A DNA stretch of 64,000 bases. Origin: Pelomonas cellulosilytica (lineage in GTDB: Bacteria > Pseudomonadota > Gammaproteobacteria > Burkholderiales > Burkholderiaceae_C). Both the position numbers and the translations under genes were made by a program. The notes under the pieces were generated by a model. It had not been told where the DNA came from. It was given only the letters and a program-made list of their open reading frames with translations, and made no database searches. Positions 9,520-19,389 of the stretch are shown piece after piece (position 1 is the stretch's first letter; every line of letters starts with the position of its first letter). The stretch is from contig NZ_JAJTWU010000016.1 in NCBI RefSeq assembly GCF_021353265.1, positions 1-64,000 of the forward strand. Reading direction: 5' to 3'.

Positions 9520-10584
9520 ATGGCACAAATCGATCCCGCGTTCTGGCTGGGCAAGCGAGTCCTACTGACTGGCCACACCGGTTTCAAGGGCAGTTGGCTG
9601 AGTCTATGGTTGCAGTCAATGGGAGCGACGCTCCGTGGCCTCGCGCTCACGCCACCGACCGATCCCGCGTTGTTCGATGTGGCCCGCGTGGCTGAAGGTA
9701 TGGAGCACCGCGTCGCCGACATCCGCGACTTTGGCGCAGTGAAGGCGCACGTGGACGAATTCAAGCCGGAGATCGTCATCCACATGGCCGCGCAACCGCT
9801 CGTGCGCCTGTCGTATCACCAGCCCGTCGAGACCTACGCGACGAACGTGATGGGTACGGTGCATGTGCTCGAGGCGGCGCGCCATGCCGGCTCGGTAAAG
9901 GCCATAGTCAATATCACAACCGACAAGTGCTACGAGAATCGCGAGTGGGTTTGGGGCTACCGGGAAGACGAGCCGATGGGCGGCCACGACCCCTATTCCA
10001 ACAGCAAGGGTTGCGCTGAACTGGTCAGTTCGGCCTACCGCAGGTCCTTCCTGAAAGAGGCTGGCATCGCGATGGCAACGGCACGTGCCGGCAATGTCAT
10101 CGGCGGCGGCGATTGGGCGCTGGACCGATTGATCCCGGACATCCTGCGTGCACTTCAGCAGCACGAGGCCGTGCTCATCCGCAACCCCCACGCCATCCGC
10201 CCGTGGCAACACGTGCTGGAGCCACTGTCCGGCTATTTGTTGCTGGCAGAGCGTCTGTATACACAAGGCCAGTCTGAGGCGGAAGGCTGGAACTTCGGTC
10301 CGCGCGATGAAGACGCGCGTCCCGTTCAGTGGATCGTCGAGCACCTGTGCGAAACGTGGGGTGACGGCGCCTCCTGGACGCTGCAACCCGGCAATCATCC
10401 CCACGAAGCCAGCTTCCTCAAGCTTGACATCTCCAAGGCGCGACAGCGCCTGCAATGGGCCCCGCGCTGGTCGCTCGAGACCGCGCTGACCCGCATCACC
10501 GAATGGCACCAAGCCTGGTTGGCCGGCCAGGACATGCGCGCCCTCTGCCTGAACCAAATATCTCAATACCAAGCTAGCGCATGA
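9520..10584 (+). CDS. ddhB: CDP-glucose 4,6-dehydratase
   Basis: 354-residue extended SDR enzyme converting CDP-glucose to CDP-4-keto-6-deoxyglucose using bound NAD. It has the Rossmann motif [11 protein letters not shown], a YxxxK pair in [11 protein letters not shown], and [17 protein letters not shown], which is typical of RfbG/DdhB. The start at 9520 lies just after the ddhA stop. An upstream ATG at 9475 would overlap ddhA by 40 nt and adds residues unlike the family N-terminus. The stop overlaps the ddhC start (ATGA). Confidence 0.95.
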   Translation: MAQIDPAFWLGKRVLLTGHTGFKGSWLSLWLQSMGATLRGLALTPPTDPALFDVARVAEGMEHRVADIRDFGAVKAHVDEFKPEIVIHMAAQPLVRLSYHQPVETYATNVMGTVHVLEAARHAGSVKAIVNITTDKCYENREWVWGYREDEPMGGHDPYSNSKGCAELVSSAYRRSFLKEAGIAMATARAGNVIGGGDWALDRLIPDILRALQQHEAVLIRNPHAIRPWQHVLEPLSGYLLLAERLYTQGQSEAEGWNFGPRDEDARPVQWIVEHLCETWGDGASWTLQPGNHPHEASFLKLDISKARQRLQWAPRWSLETALTRITEWHQAWLAGQDMRALCLNQISQYQASA

Positions 10585-11930
10585 GCACCACCATCAATTT
10601 TCAGCCGCAGCTGGACAAGCTGCGCAATCAGATCAGCGAATTGGTCCAGCAATACGCGGACATCGCGTACGCCCCCAAGCCCTTCGTCCGGGGCCAGTCC
10701 CCGGTGCCTGTCTCCGGCAAGGTCATCGGGGCCGGCGAATTGAAGATGATGGTCGACGCCTCGCTCGACGGCTGGCTGACCACGGGACGCTTCAACGCCA
10801 TGTTCGAACAGCGCTTGGCGCAGTTCCTGGGCGTGAAGTACCTGATCACGGTGAACTCGGGCTCGTCGGCCAACTTAGTGGCGTTCTCGACGCTGACCAG
10901 CCCGAAGCTAGGCGACCGCGCCATCAAGCCGGGCGATGAAGTCATCGGCGTGGCCGCCGGCTTCCCGACGACCGTCAACCCGATCGTGCAATTCGGCGCA
11001 GTGCCGGTATTTGTCGACGTCGACCTAGCCACTCACAACATCGACGCCTCGAAGATCGAAGCGGCGATCTCGCCCAAGACCAAGGCCATCATGCTGGCTC
11101 ACAGCTTAGGCAACCCGTTCAACCTCGATGTGGTCACCGCCCTGTGCAAGAAGCACAACCTGTGGCTGGTCGAGGACTGCTGCGACGCGCTGGGTGCGAC
11201 CTACAACGGCCAGATGGTCGGCACCTTCGGCGACATCAGCACGCTGAGCTTCTATCCGGCGCACCACATCACGATGGGCGAAGGCGGGGCAGTGTTCACC
11301 AACAACGCCGAGCTGAAGCTGATCGCAGAATCCTTCCGCGACTGGGGCCGTGACTGCTACTGTCCGCCCGGCAAGGACAACACCTGCGACAAGCGCTTCT
11401 GCTGGACCAAGGAACAGCTGGGCGGCGACCTGCCCGACGGCTACGACCACAAATACACCTATAGCCACCTAGGCTACAACCTAAAGATCTCAGACATGCA
11501 GGCCGCTTGCGCTCTCGCGCAGATGGACCGTGTCGAGGAGTTCATCGCCAAGCGCCGCGCCAACTTCGCCTACCTGAAGGCCAAGCTGGAGAGCGTCGCC
11601 GAATTCCTGCACCTGCCGGAAGCGACGCCGAACTCCGAGCCGTCGTGGTTCGGCTTCCCGCTGATCGTGAAGGACGCCGCCGGCGTGAAGCGCGCGGACC
11701 TGATCAACTTCCTCGAGGAAAACAAGATTGGTACGCGCCTGCTTTTCGCCGGCAATCTGACGAAGCAGCCCTACATGGCCGGTCGCAACTACCGCGTCAG
11801 CGGTGAACTGACCAACACTGACGTGGTGATGAACCGGACCTTCTGGCTGGGCACATTCCCGGCGCTCGGCGAAGAACAGCTGGACTACATAGCCGCCAAA
11901 CTCGAAGAATTCTTCGGCGTCAACTTCTGA
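10581..11930 (+). CDS. ddhC: CDP-4-keto-6-deoxy-D-glucose-3-dehydrase (E1, PMP and 2Fe-2S dependent)
   Basis: 449-residue enzyme removing the C-3 hydroxyl with PMP and an iron-sulfur cluster, with electrons from DdhD. The residue that is the PLP lysine in ordinary aminotransferases is histidine here (H228 in [13 protein letters not shown]), the hallmark of E1. The cluster ligands follow the exact E1 spacing C201-x57-C259-x1-C261-x7-C269. This is strong evidence for deoxygenation rather than transamination. The gene is coupled to ddhB by a 4-nt overlap. Confidence 0.97.
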   Translation: MSTTINFQPQLDKLRNQISELVQQYADIAYAPKPFVRGQSPVPVSGKVIGAGELKMMVDASLDGWLTTGRFNAMFEQRLAQFLGVKYLITVNSGSSANLVAFSTLTSPKLGDRAIKPGDEVIGVAAGFPTTVNPIVQFGAVPVFVDVDLATHNIDASKIEAAISPKTKAIMLAHSLGNPFNLDVVTALCKKHNLWLVEDCCDALGATYNGQMVGTFGDISTLSFYPAHHITMGEGGAVFTNNAELKLIAESFRDWGRDCYCPPGKDNTCDKRFCWTKEQLGGDLPDGYDHKYTYSHLGYNLKISDMQAACALAQMDRVEEFIAKRRANFAYLKAKLESVAEFLHLPEATPNSEPSWFGFPLIVKDAAGVKRADLINFLEENKIGTRLLFAGNLTKQPYMAGRNYRVSGELTNTDVVMNRTFWLGTFPALGEEQLDYIAAKLEEFFGVNF

Positions 11931-12006
11931 TCTCCGCCGGACGGATCCAGGCGCAAGCCTCCTATCGCTGCCGCACCGGGATATTCGATAAGAACTGGAT
12001 GACCAC

Positions 12007-12537
12007 GTGAAAAGCTCAGTGACAGACCTCAGTGGAATCAAGAAGATCTGGTTCACGCCGTTCGTCGATTTCCGGGGAGACCTGCTCAAGATCTACCGCC
12101 GGGAGATCTTCCAGGATCTTCTTCCCAACGTTGAGGAAATCTATCTGAGCCGCAGCGATAAGGGCGTGATCAGAGGCATGCACTACCAGCTAGGAAGCAA
12201 GGCTCAGGACAAGCTGGTGTACTGCATCACTGGCCGCATGCTCGACGTCAGCATCGATCTTCGCCCGGACGGCAATCTGGGCCTTGTGCATGTCGAGGAA
12301 TTGATCGGCGGCGGGAAATCGGCGCTGCTCATCCCAGGCGCGTTCGCTCACGGCGTCATCGTCCTAGAAGATCACACGTCCTTCATCAGCATGAGTCCAC
12401 AGCCCTATTCGCCAGGGGACGAGCGCGGCATCCGCTGGGATACGCTGGGCGTCGACTTCGGGCTCGAGCGGCCAGTGGTCACCGCAAAAGACCAGGCATG
12501 GCCGTCTCTCGACGAAGTAGTCAGTCAACTGAAGTAA
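12007..12537 (+). CDS. RmlC-like sugar epimerase, candidate CDP-3,6-dideoxyhexulose 5-epimerase (AscE-like)
   Basis: 176-residue cupin of the dTDP-4-dehydrorhamnose 3,5-epimerase family. DFRGDLLKIYRR, the RGMHYQ motif with the catalytic-base histidine (H59), SIDLRPDG, PGAFAHG and the C-terminal PGDERGIRWD are visible. The frame opens with a GTG at 12007. Its position right after ddhC and before a reductase matches the order of ascarylose pathways, where AscE epimerises C-5 of the CDP-3,6-dideoxy-4-ketohexose. No rmlABD genes are present here to suggest rhamnose. A role on another CDP-sugar cannot be excluded. Confidence 0.8.
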   Translation: MKSSVTDLSGIKKIWFTPFVDFRGDLLKIYRREIFQDLLPNVEEIYLSRSDKGVIRGMHYQLGSKAQDKLVYCITGRMLDVSIDLRPDGNLGLVHVEELIGGGKSALLIPGAFAHGVIVLEDHTSFISMSPQPYSPGDERGIRWDTLGVDFGLERPVVTAKDQAWPSLDEVVSQLK

Positions 12538-13404
12538 ATGATGAAAACCTACGTCATCGGCGCCAGTGGGTTTCTTGGCAGCCACCTGTCGACCTGGTTC
12601 GATACAAAGGGAATCGTGCGCAAGGCGCCTTCGTATCGGGACGCGGACCCGCAAGGGTGGCAGGAGGACGTCCTGGCGGATCTGAAGGACTTCTCGCCCG
12701 ACTTGGTGCTCGTGCCCGGGGCGTCGCAAGCCATGGGCGACGATGCCAAGGCGCTCCATGCGCTGGTCGCGTCGAACTGCGTGCTCCCCTGCCTCGTAGC
12801 GCAACACCTGCTGGAACATCTGCCGGCGAGCCAGCTCGTCGTTTTCGGGACTTCTTGGCAATTCGCGGACTCGAGCCGCTATAGGCCCTTCAATCTCTAT
12901 GCCGCCTCGAAACAGGCGGGGCAGGATCTGTTGACGCATTACGCGCTGCGCGGTCTGAAGATCCTTCAGCTAATCATGTTCGACACCTATGGCGAGGATG
13001 ACGTGCGGCGCAAGCTGCTCAGGATCCTGCAGGATGCATGCGCACGCGATGAGGAGATCGGTACCACGCCGGGTGACCAGGAGATCGACTTGGTGCACAT
13101 CGACGACGTCTGCGCGGGCGTCGAGGCTGCGATCCAGGATCTGCGACAGGCCGACCCATCGGAGGGTCTGGTCGTCCGGGGACTGGGATCTGGAAAGCCC
13201 ATCACGGTCAAGGCGTTGATCGCCCGAGTCGGGGCGAGTGCAGGCAAGCCGCTGCGCGCCAAGATCGGGGAGCGCTCCTACCGTCCGCGGGAAGTCATGC
13301 AGGTGTACCGAGACTATGCCCGCCCCTCCGGATGGTCGCCCCAGCGGACGGAGTTCCACGACGAGTCCGATCCGGGCACGCCGGGCGACACCGTGACTCC
13401 CTGA
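12538..13404 (+). CDS. NAD(P)-dependent sugar epimerase/reductase, candidate CDP-ascarylose-type 4-ketoreductase
   Basis: 288-residue SDR protein. The Rossmann motif GASGFLGSHL is at residues 8-17, and YAASK (YxxxK) serves as the catalytic pair. Its start (ATG at 12538, or 12541) follows directly on the stop of the epimerase gene. In CDP-3,6-dideoxyhexose pathways the last step is reduction of the C-4 keto group, and this gene occupies that position (compare AscF, Abe, Prt). Which stereoisomer is formed cannot be read from sequence. The frame ends in an unusual acidic/threonine tail. Confidence 0.8.
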   Translation: MMKTYVIGASGFLGSHLSTWFDTKGIVRKAPSYRDADPQGWQEDVLADLKDFSPDLVLVPGASQAMGDDAKALHALVASNCVLPCLVAQHLLEHLPASQLVVFGTSWQFADSSRYRPFNLYAASKQAGQDLLTHYALRGLKILQLIMFDTYGEDDVRRKLLRILQDACARDEEIGTTPGDQEIDLVHIDDVCAGVEAAIQDLRQADPSEGLVVRGLGSGKPITVKALIARVGASAGKPLRAKIGERSYRPREVMQVYRDYARPSGWSPQRTEFHDESDPGTPGDTVTP

Positions 13405-13407
13405 GCG

Positions 13408-14448
13408 ATGACGACCCTTCATCGCCGTGGCGCGTCACTGCTGACCTTCTGCATCCCGACCTACAACCGGGTCGGTTCGGTAGTGCCGCTGGTTCGCCGA
13501 GTGCTGGAATGCGACAGCGACGAGATCGAGATCGTCGTCGCGGACAACTGCTCCACCGACGACACCTTGGCCCAGCTCGAGTCCATCGGCGACCCGCGTC
13601 TGGTGGTCCTGCGAAACACAGTCAATCGGGGCGCCCTCTTCAACCAGGTCAACGTGCTGTTGCAAGGCTCCGGCATCTACAGCGCGCTGCTGCTAGACAA
13701 GGACTCGGTCGATCCTGCGATCTTGCCGGCCTTTCTCGATTTCCTGCGACGGGAATCTCCGTCGACGGGTTATTGCGAATACCACCAGCCTGTCGGTTCG
13801 CCCGTGCGTCGCTTCCAGCAGGGCGCTGACGCCCTGAAGGGAATGGCTTACAGCTGCCATCACCCGAGCGGCTATTTTTTCCGCAAGGCCGATCTCCACG
13901 ACATCCGCATCGTCGAACGATTCAGCGAGCATGCCGTTGTTGGGAACTTCCCGTTCGAGTTCATGCAGGCGGAACTCGCCATGCGTGGGCCGGCGGCTAT
14001 CTTCCAGGAGCCGGTCTTCGTTCCTGAATCGCTTGCGGGCGCCAAGGCGGTCAAGTCCTTCACTATCAACGCGATGAAGGAAGATGCGTTCTTCTCGCCG
14101 AAGGGTCGCCTGAACACCGCCGTGCGCTTCTCCGCCCACATCTACAGCTTGCCGCTCCCGCGGGAAACCCAGAAGCAGCTGGTGTTTGACCGCTTCGCTC
14201 AGGGCCTGTGGCTGTCCACCGTCGGATACCGATCGGTCATGGCGAACGAAGCCATTTGTGAGCACTACCACATTGCTCCACGGCGCGTGAGTAGGCTTGA
14301 GCTAATCTCGATCGCGACGACTTACCTACGGGATTTCGTTGCGCAATTGAAGAGCCTACGACAGGGCGTCGACCACCCCGACAGCGGTGACCTTCTCCTG
14401 GACACGGTGCGGCGCCTGGTCCGACGCGTGGGTCGCGGAATCACTTGA
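13408..14448 (+). CDS. Family 2 glycosyltransferase
   Basis: 346-residue cytosolic GT-A fold glycosyltransferase. The N-terminal LTFCIPTYNRVGSVVPLV and EIVVADNCSTDDT are GT2 signatures. The position usually held by DxD reads ALLLDKDSVD. Donor and acceptor are unknown. It lies only 3 nt after the reductase gene, which suggests that it transfers the deoxysugar made by the upstream enzymes, but this is inference. The N-terminal 100 residues resemble those of the GT2 part of the fusion protein at 16485-18116. Confidence 0.82.
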   Translation: MTTLHRRGASLLTFCIPTYNRVGSVVPLVRRVLECDSDEIEIVVADNCSTDDTLAQLESIGDPRLVVLRNTVNRGALFNQVNVLLQGSGIYSALLLDKDSVDPAILPAFLDFLRRESPSTGYCEYHQPVGSPVRRFQQGADALKGMAYSCHHPSGYFFRKADLHDIRIVERFSEHAVVGNFPFEFMQAELAMRGPAAIFQEPVFVPESLAGAKAVKSFTINAMKEDAFFSPKGRLNTAVRFSAHIYSLPLPRETQKQLVFDRFAQGLWLSTVGYRSVMANEAICEHYHIAPRRVSRLELISIATTYLRDFVAQLKSLRQGVDHPDSGDLLLDTVRRLVRRVGRGIT

Positions 14449-14524
14449 GCCGCGCCAATTCCACTATCGACTGCCCGCCCCCCGGTACCGCGCCAAGGTC
14501 CATTCTGGTCCAACCCCATCCCGC

Positions 14525-16300
14525 ATGAAGCTAAACGAGTCCTCGACCCCTCATTCCCTCACCGGGATGATGATCCGTCTCTGGCGAGCGATCGAACCGC
14601 GCCGGCGACAGCAGTTCGTCGGCCTGTTGGCGCTTATGTTTGTGGGCTCGCTCACCGAAGTCGTAAGCATCGGCGCGGTCCTGCCGTTCCTTGGCGCGCT
14701 GGCCAGCCCTGAACGCGTGTTCGAACAACCGGCCTTGAAGCCGATGCTACTGGGCCTCGGCGTGACGTCCGCTCAACAGGTCATCCTGCCGCTGACCATC
14801 GCATTCTGCGCGGCCAGCTTGCTCGCCGGCGGCATGCGAGTCCTGGTGTTGCGCCTGTCGTTAGGTTATGCCTTCGGCCTGGGCTTGGATCTCAGCACCG
14901 AGGTCTACCGCCGCACGCTGCATCAACCCTATGCCGTGCATGTCGCACGTAACAGCAGCAAGGTCATCAACGGCATCGCCATCAAGACCAGCGAAGTCAT
15001 CTTCTACGTCATCGTGCCAGCAATGACCTTGGTGAGCGCAGCGCTGATGTCGCTGGCCATCATCGCGACCTTGGCCAATATCGTGCCGCTGACGGCCCTC
15101 GCCAGCTTCGCCGTGTTCGGCGTTCTGTATGCCGCCATGGTAAAGCTCCTGCGTCGGCGGCTTAAAGACAATAGCGAAATCATCTCGCGCGAATCGACTC
15201 ACGCCATCCAGCATCTGCAGGAAGGTCTAGGCGGCATCCGGGACATTCTGCTTGACGGCACACAGGAGAGCTTTGTCACCAAGTTCCGCAGGACGGATGT
15301 TGCCCTGCGGACGGCACAACGCGACAACAGCTTCGTCAGCTTGAGTCCGCGCCACATGATGGAATCCGCAGGCATGGTGCTGATTGCGCTGATCGCCTAC
15401 GGTTTCACCCAGAGCGGCGCAGGCGTAGCCGCGGTGATTCCTATGCTGGCGGCATTGGCGCTGGGATTGCAGCGTCTGCTGCCCGCGCTGCAGCAGTTGT
15501 ACCACTCACTGTCTACCATCCACGGCGCGGAAGACTCGTTGCGCGAAATGCTCCATTTACTTGACCAGCGGCTTCCGGCAGAGAAGGCGGCGACCACGGA
15601 GCGGGCGCTTGGATTCGAACGCGAAATCCGGATGCGAGGGCTGGGTTTCCGCTACAGCGAACAAGCGCCCTGGATCCTCGACGACCAGGACCTCGTTATC
15701 AGCAAAGGGGCCCGCGTCGGCTTCGTCGGCGAAACCGGCAGCGGCAAGAGCACCCTGCTGGACATCATCATGGGTCTGCTGCACCCCACACGCGGCGAGT
15801 TGCTGGTCGACGACATTCCGGTCACTGAAGCCAACGTGGCGGCCTGGCGCCCCCGTATAGCGCATGTGCCGCAGGACATCTTCCTCACCGACGGCACGGT
15901 CTGGGAGAACATCGCATTCGGCGTTCCCCGCGACCGCATCGACGAGGCTGCTGTCCGCAACGCTGCCTCGCTTGCTCAGATAGGGCCGACGATCGAGAGT
16001 TGGAGTCAGGGCTTCGATACGATCGTCGGCGAACGAGGCGTCCAGCTGTCCGGCGGACAGCGTCAGCGCATCGGCATCGCACGTGCGCTTTACAAGCAGG
16101 CAGACGTCTTCGTGTTCGATGAAGCGACCAGTGCACTCGACTCCGCGACCGAGGAAGCAGTCATGAGGGCCATTGAGCAGATGGACAAACGTATCACGAT
16201 CCTCATCATTGCGCACCGCCTCACGACCTTGAAGAACTGTGACCGGATCGTGGAACTGAAGCGCCCCTCAGAGGAGATTACATTGCCGGCCGCCGGCTGA
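14525..16300 (+). CDS. ABC transporter, fused permease and ATPase, PglK/MsbA-like glycolipid flippase
   Basis: 591-residue half-transporter: six membrane helices in about residues 20-320, then an ATPase domain with Walker A GETGSGKST, Q-loop HVPQDIFLTDGTVWENI, signature LSGGQRQRIGIARAL, Walker B VFVFDEATSALD and a switch HRL. It is closest in layout to PglK, the flippase of lipid-linked oligosaccharides in Campylobacter-type pathways. The ATG at 14525 is chosen because codons upstream in the same frame overlap the end of the GT2 gene and encode no helix. It is a second flippase beside the Wzx-type protein of this locus. Confidence 0.87.
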   Translation: MKLNESSTPHSLTGMMIRLWRAIEPRRRQQFVGLLALMFVGSLTEVVSIGAVLPFLGALASPERVFEQPALKPMLLGLGVTSAQQVILPLTIAFCAASLLAGGMRVLVLRLSLGYAFGLGLDLSTEVYRRTLHQPYAVHVARNSSKVINGIAIKTSEVIFYVIVPAMTLVSAALMSLAIIATLANIVPLTALASFAVFGVLYAAMVKLLRRRLKDNSEIISRESTHAIQHLQEGLGGIRDILLDGTQESFVTKFRRTDVALRTAQRDNSFVSLSPRHMMESAGMVLIALIAYGFTQSGAGVAAVIPMLAALALGLQRLLPALQQLYHSLSTIHGAEDSLREMLHLLDQRLPAEKAATTERALGFEREIRMRGLGFRYSEQAPWILDDQDLVISKGARVGFVGETGSGKSTLLDIIMGLLHPTRGELLVDDIPVTEANVAAWRPRIAHVPQDIFLTDGTVWENIAFGVPRDRIDEAAVRNAASLAQIGPTIESWSQGFDTIVGERGVQLSGGQRQRIGIARALYKQADVFVFDEATSALDSATEEAVMRAIEQMDKRITILIIAHRLTTLKNCDRIVELKRPSEEITLPAAG

Positions 16301-16484
16301 CCATGCCGCGCGTCTCTTTCCAGTCGTCGATTGCCGCATGCGCTGCTGATCTCAGCGATCTGCGATCGCTCGCATCTTCCGACCGTCCGATGAACGCGAC
16401 CGCCTACGCCGGCGTCACGAAGCAGTCATCGCTGTCCCGGGCCAAGCTGACGTGCAATCGCTACGCGAGCCACCCGACAACAAC

Positions 16485-18116
16485 ATGAGCAAACTCCTCA
16501 CCGTCGTCATTCCGACGTACAACCGCTGCGATTACGTACGGCAGCTCGTGCCGGCATTGTGCGCCGAGGTAAGCGCTTGTTGCGATCTTGTGGACATCGT
16601 CGTCAGCGACAACGCCTCGACAGACGACACGGCGGCCGCCATGGCCGCTCTTCAGACGGAGGGCTGCAGGTTTCGGTACCTGCGACGCCCTGTCAACATC
16701 GGGATGGACGGCAACTTTACCGAGACGCTCGCGATGGTCGAGACCCGCTACTGCTGGCTGCTCGGCGACGACGATGTCCCGGTGCCCGGGACCCTGCAGA
16801 GCGTGGTCGGCACGCTGTCGCAAGTCCAGCCGGACATCCTCTACCTCCGCAGTGCGTGGTTCCCGAATGCATTCGAGGCCAGCCTCTCTGATGCGGATAC
16901 GACGATCCCGTCGGAGCCGATCGATGTCTTTGAGTTCACCCGCCGCACGAACTACTGGCTCACCTTCATCTCGTCGGTGGTCTTCGATCTTGCTCGCTAC
17001 AAGTGCATCGCCCCGCACGGGCCGACGGCGGAGTTCCGTGGAACGATGCTTCCCCAGCTCCATTGGGTGTTCCTGCTGCTGAGGCATGGCAGCAAGTTCG
17101 CCATCAGCAACTGTGCCGTCATCAAGGCCACAGGCAATAACAGCGGCGGCTACTCTCTCACTCAGGTCTTCGGCGTCAACCTCCCACGGCTCGTGGATGC
17201 CAGCTTCGGCCCGGCCTCGAGGCTCGGCTGGATCATCAAGCAGAGCAACGCGCTGTCCAACCTGCCGCGCCTGCTTCACACGGTGCGCTTCGCTCACCTC
17301 GGTGACTTCAAACTGGAGTCGCTGCCGCCTGAGTTCCTTGGGAAGGGCGACGGCCTCGACCCGACAAAGGCGCTGTACCGAACCATCCTGACGGGCGCTC
17401 CCGCCGCTGCAAACCTGGCCCTCCGGCTGCTCCAGATGCGAGGCAAGGTGCTGTCGTGGCGACTGGCGGTTCGGGCCCGCCTGAGGCGGGCGCGGTTGCG
17501 CAGCCAGCGCATCGTCGACGGTTTGCGACGCCGGACTGCGGTCGCGCTCGCCTGGATGCGAGGGGTCTTCTGGAGCCTGCGCAGCGGGAGCGCCGAACGA
17601 CACCCGGTCTTCATCGGCTCGCAAGGCCAGTTCCTGGGCCTGCGCGGCGTGCGGTTGCATGGCCGCCTGACCGTGGGCATCCGTTGCCGCATCGAGCTCT
17701 ACGAACGGTACTCAGACCAGCGTTTCCACCCCCTGCTCTGGATCGGCGCGAACGTCTCGATGGAGAACGACTGCCACATCGGCGTCACCAATCGTGTCGA
17801 GTTGCACGACGGCGTCATGCTCGCAAGCCGCGTCTACATCTCCGACCACGCGCACGGCGACACCGGCGAATCGACCCTGCGCACAAGGCCCGTGTTGCGG
17901 CACTTGCATTCGAAGGGCCCAGTTATCATCGAGCGCAACGCCTGGATCGGCGAGGGTGCGGCCATCCTGCCGGGTGTGCGCATTGGCGAAGGCGCCATCG
18001 TAGGGGCCAACGCGGTGGTCACCCGCGACGTCCCTCCAAGGACGGTAGTTGGCGGCGCACCCGCTCGCATCATTAAGACCGCCTCGGGTCTTGCATCCCT
18101 TCCCGAGCGACCCTGA
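16485..18116 (+). CDS. Fusion of family 2 glycosyltransferase and left-handed-beta-helix acyltransferase
   Basis: 543-residue two-domain protein. Residues 1-300 are a GT2 domain (LTVVIPTYNRCDYVRQL, DIVVSDNASTDDT, LLGDDDVP). A basic linker of about 80 residues follows. Residues about 390-535 carry hexapeptide repeats ending in IIERNAWIGEGAAILPGV and VGGAPARIIK, as in WbbJ/maltose acetyltransferases. One polypeptide may therefore both transfer a sugar and O-acylate it. The start at 16485 opens exactly on the GT2 motif. The 180 nt upstream hold no gene that can be supported. Confidence 0.83.
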   Translation: MSKLLTVVIPTYNRCDYVRQLVPALCAEVSACCDLVDIVVSDNASTDDTAAAMAALQTEGCRFRYLRRPVNIGMDGNFTETLAMVETRYCWLLGDDDVPVPGTLQSVVGTLSQVQPDILYLRSAWFPNAFEASLSDADTTIPSEPIDVFEFTRRTNYWLTFISSVVFDLARYKCIAPHGPTAEFRGTMLPQLHWVFLLLRHGSKFAISNCAVIKATGNNSGGYSLTQVFGVNLPRLVDASFGPASRLGWIIKQSNALSNLPRLLHTVRFAHLGDFKLESLPPEFLGKGDGLDPTKALYRTILTGAPAAANLALRLLQMRGKVLSWRLAVRARLRRARLRSQRIVDGLRRRTAVALAWMRGVFWSLRSGSAERHPVFIGSQGQFLGLRGVRLHGRLTVGIRCRIELYERYSDQRFHPLLWIGANVSMENDCHIGVTNRVELHDGVMLASRVYISDHAHGDTGESTLRTRPVLRHLHSKGPVIIERNAWIGEGAAILPGVRIGEGAIVGANAVVTRDVPPRTVVGGAPARIIKTASGLASLPERP

Positions 18117-18150
18117 CCTCATCACAGCCAGAGCGCTTTCCGACCTGCAC

Positions 18151-19389
18151 ATGAACGCGGCCGTTTTCACCATCTGCTCCCGAAACTATCTTGGCCAGGC
18201 CTGCACGCTGATGCAGAGCGTGCGTACCCATGAGCCGCACGCAAAGCGCTACATCGTCATCGTCGACAGGAAGTCGGAGCTGCCGCCCCTGGAGCCCGGG
18301 CTGGGGGAGATCGTCTGGGCAGAAGACTTGGCAATCGCGGACTTCGAAAGAAAGGCGTTCATATTCGATGTCTTGGAGCTGAACACTAACGTGAAGCCCA
18401 GCGCATTCCTGCACCTGCTAAAGGCGCACGAGCGTTGCGTCTACATGGACCCCGATACGATCCTGTACGACGCTCTGGCACCGGTCTGGAAGGGTCTCGA
18501 CGATGCCAACGTCGTCCTCACTCCTCACACGATCTCGCCCCGCGCAGGTCTCGATTGCCCCTGGGAACAGGACTTGTTGCGCTACGGCGGCTACAACCTT
18601 GGCTTCGCTGCGGTGCGTCGATCGGACGAGTCCGTGCGGATGCTGCGCTGGTGGGAAGACCGCTGTCTGACCCGCGGGTTCCACGCCCCCACGGAAGGCT
18701 TCTTCGTCGACCAGAAATTCATGGACCTAGCGCCCATGTTCTTTGACGGCATCAGGCCGCTTCGCCACCCGGGATTGAACGTCGCCTACTGGAACCTCCA
18801 TGAGCGCCCGGTGCGCTCGGCGGGCCCCCGCTTCTTCGTGGGGGACGAGCCTCTCATCTTCTGCCATTTCAGCGGCTTCGTGTTCGAGCCGACGGAGGAG
18901 GAGCGCGACCTGATCACAAAGTACCCCTGTGACCTGACTTTGGCGAATCGGCCGGAGTTGCGCCGGCTTTGCGACGACTACCGGCAGCGGCTCAAAGACA
19001 ACGGGCACGCGACGCTGAAGAAGATTCCCTACACATTTGAGCGATTCGACAATGCGCGCGACATTCCGAAGGTGGTCCGTCGGTTGGTCGCGATCGGAAC
19101 CCTACAGGCCGATACGACCTCGCTGTTCCGCAGCGACAGCGCTTTCTACGGTCAACTTGATCGCCTGCGGCTGCTGCCCAAGCCTCGAGCGGGCAGCGCG
19201 GGTGCCGTCAGAACGATCAAGGCCAAGCAGGAAAAGCAGGCAAGGTTCGCCGAGCGCTTGATGCGCCGGCTTATGCTCTTGATCGGCGTGAGCCGCTACG
19301 AGAAAGTCCTGCGTCTGCTGGAACGGCTGGCGTCGCCGTTCAACCAGTCGTTCCTTGTACCCGACTCCGAACGCAAGCCGGCACCATGA
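18151..19389 (+). CDS. Putative glycosyltransferase, GT8-like
   Basis: 412-residue protein with a GT-A type layout. VFTICSRNYLGQACTLMQSV opens the chain, and a DPDTILYD motif near residue 105 fits a metal-binding DxD. YGGYNLGFAAVRRS, FVDQKFMDLAP and FCHFSGF follow the pattern of GT8-like enzymes annotated in O-antigen loci. The ATG at 18151 is preferred because codons before it extend back into the previous gene. The stop overlaps the polymerase start by 4 nt. The substrate is unknown. Confidence 0.75.
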   Translation: MNAAVFTICSRNYLGQACTLMQSVRTHEPHAKRYIVIVDRKSELPPLEPGLGEIVWAEDLAIADFERKAFIFDVLELNTNVKPSAFLHLLKAHERCVYMDPDTILYDALAPVWKGLDDANVVLTPHTISPRAGLDCPWEQDLLRYGGYNLGFAAVRRSDESVRMLRWWEDRCLTRGFHAPTEGFFVDQKFMDLAPMFFDGIRPLRHPGLNVAYWNLHERPVRSAGPRFFVGDEPLIFCHFSGFVFEPTEEERDLITKYPCDLTLANRPELRRLCDDYRQRLKDNGHATLKKIPYTFERFDNARDIPKVVRRLVAIGTLQADTTSLFRSDSAFYGQLDRLRLLPKPRAGSAGAVRTIKAKQEKQARFAERLMRRLMLLIGVSRYEKVLRLLERLASPFNQSFLVPDSERKPAP

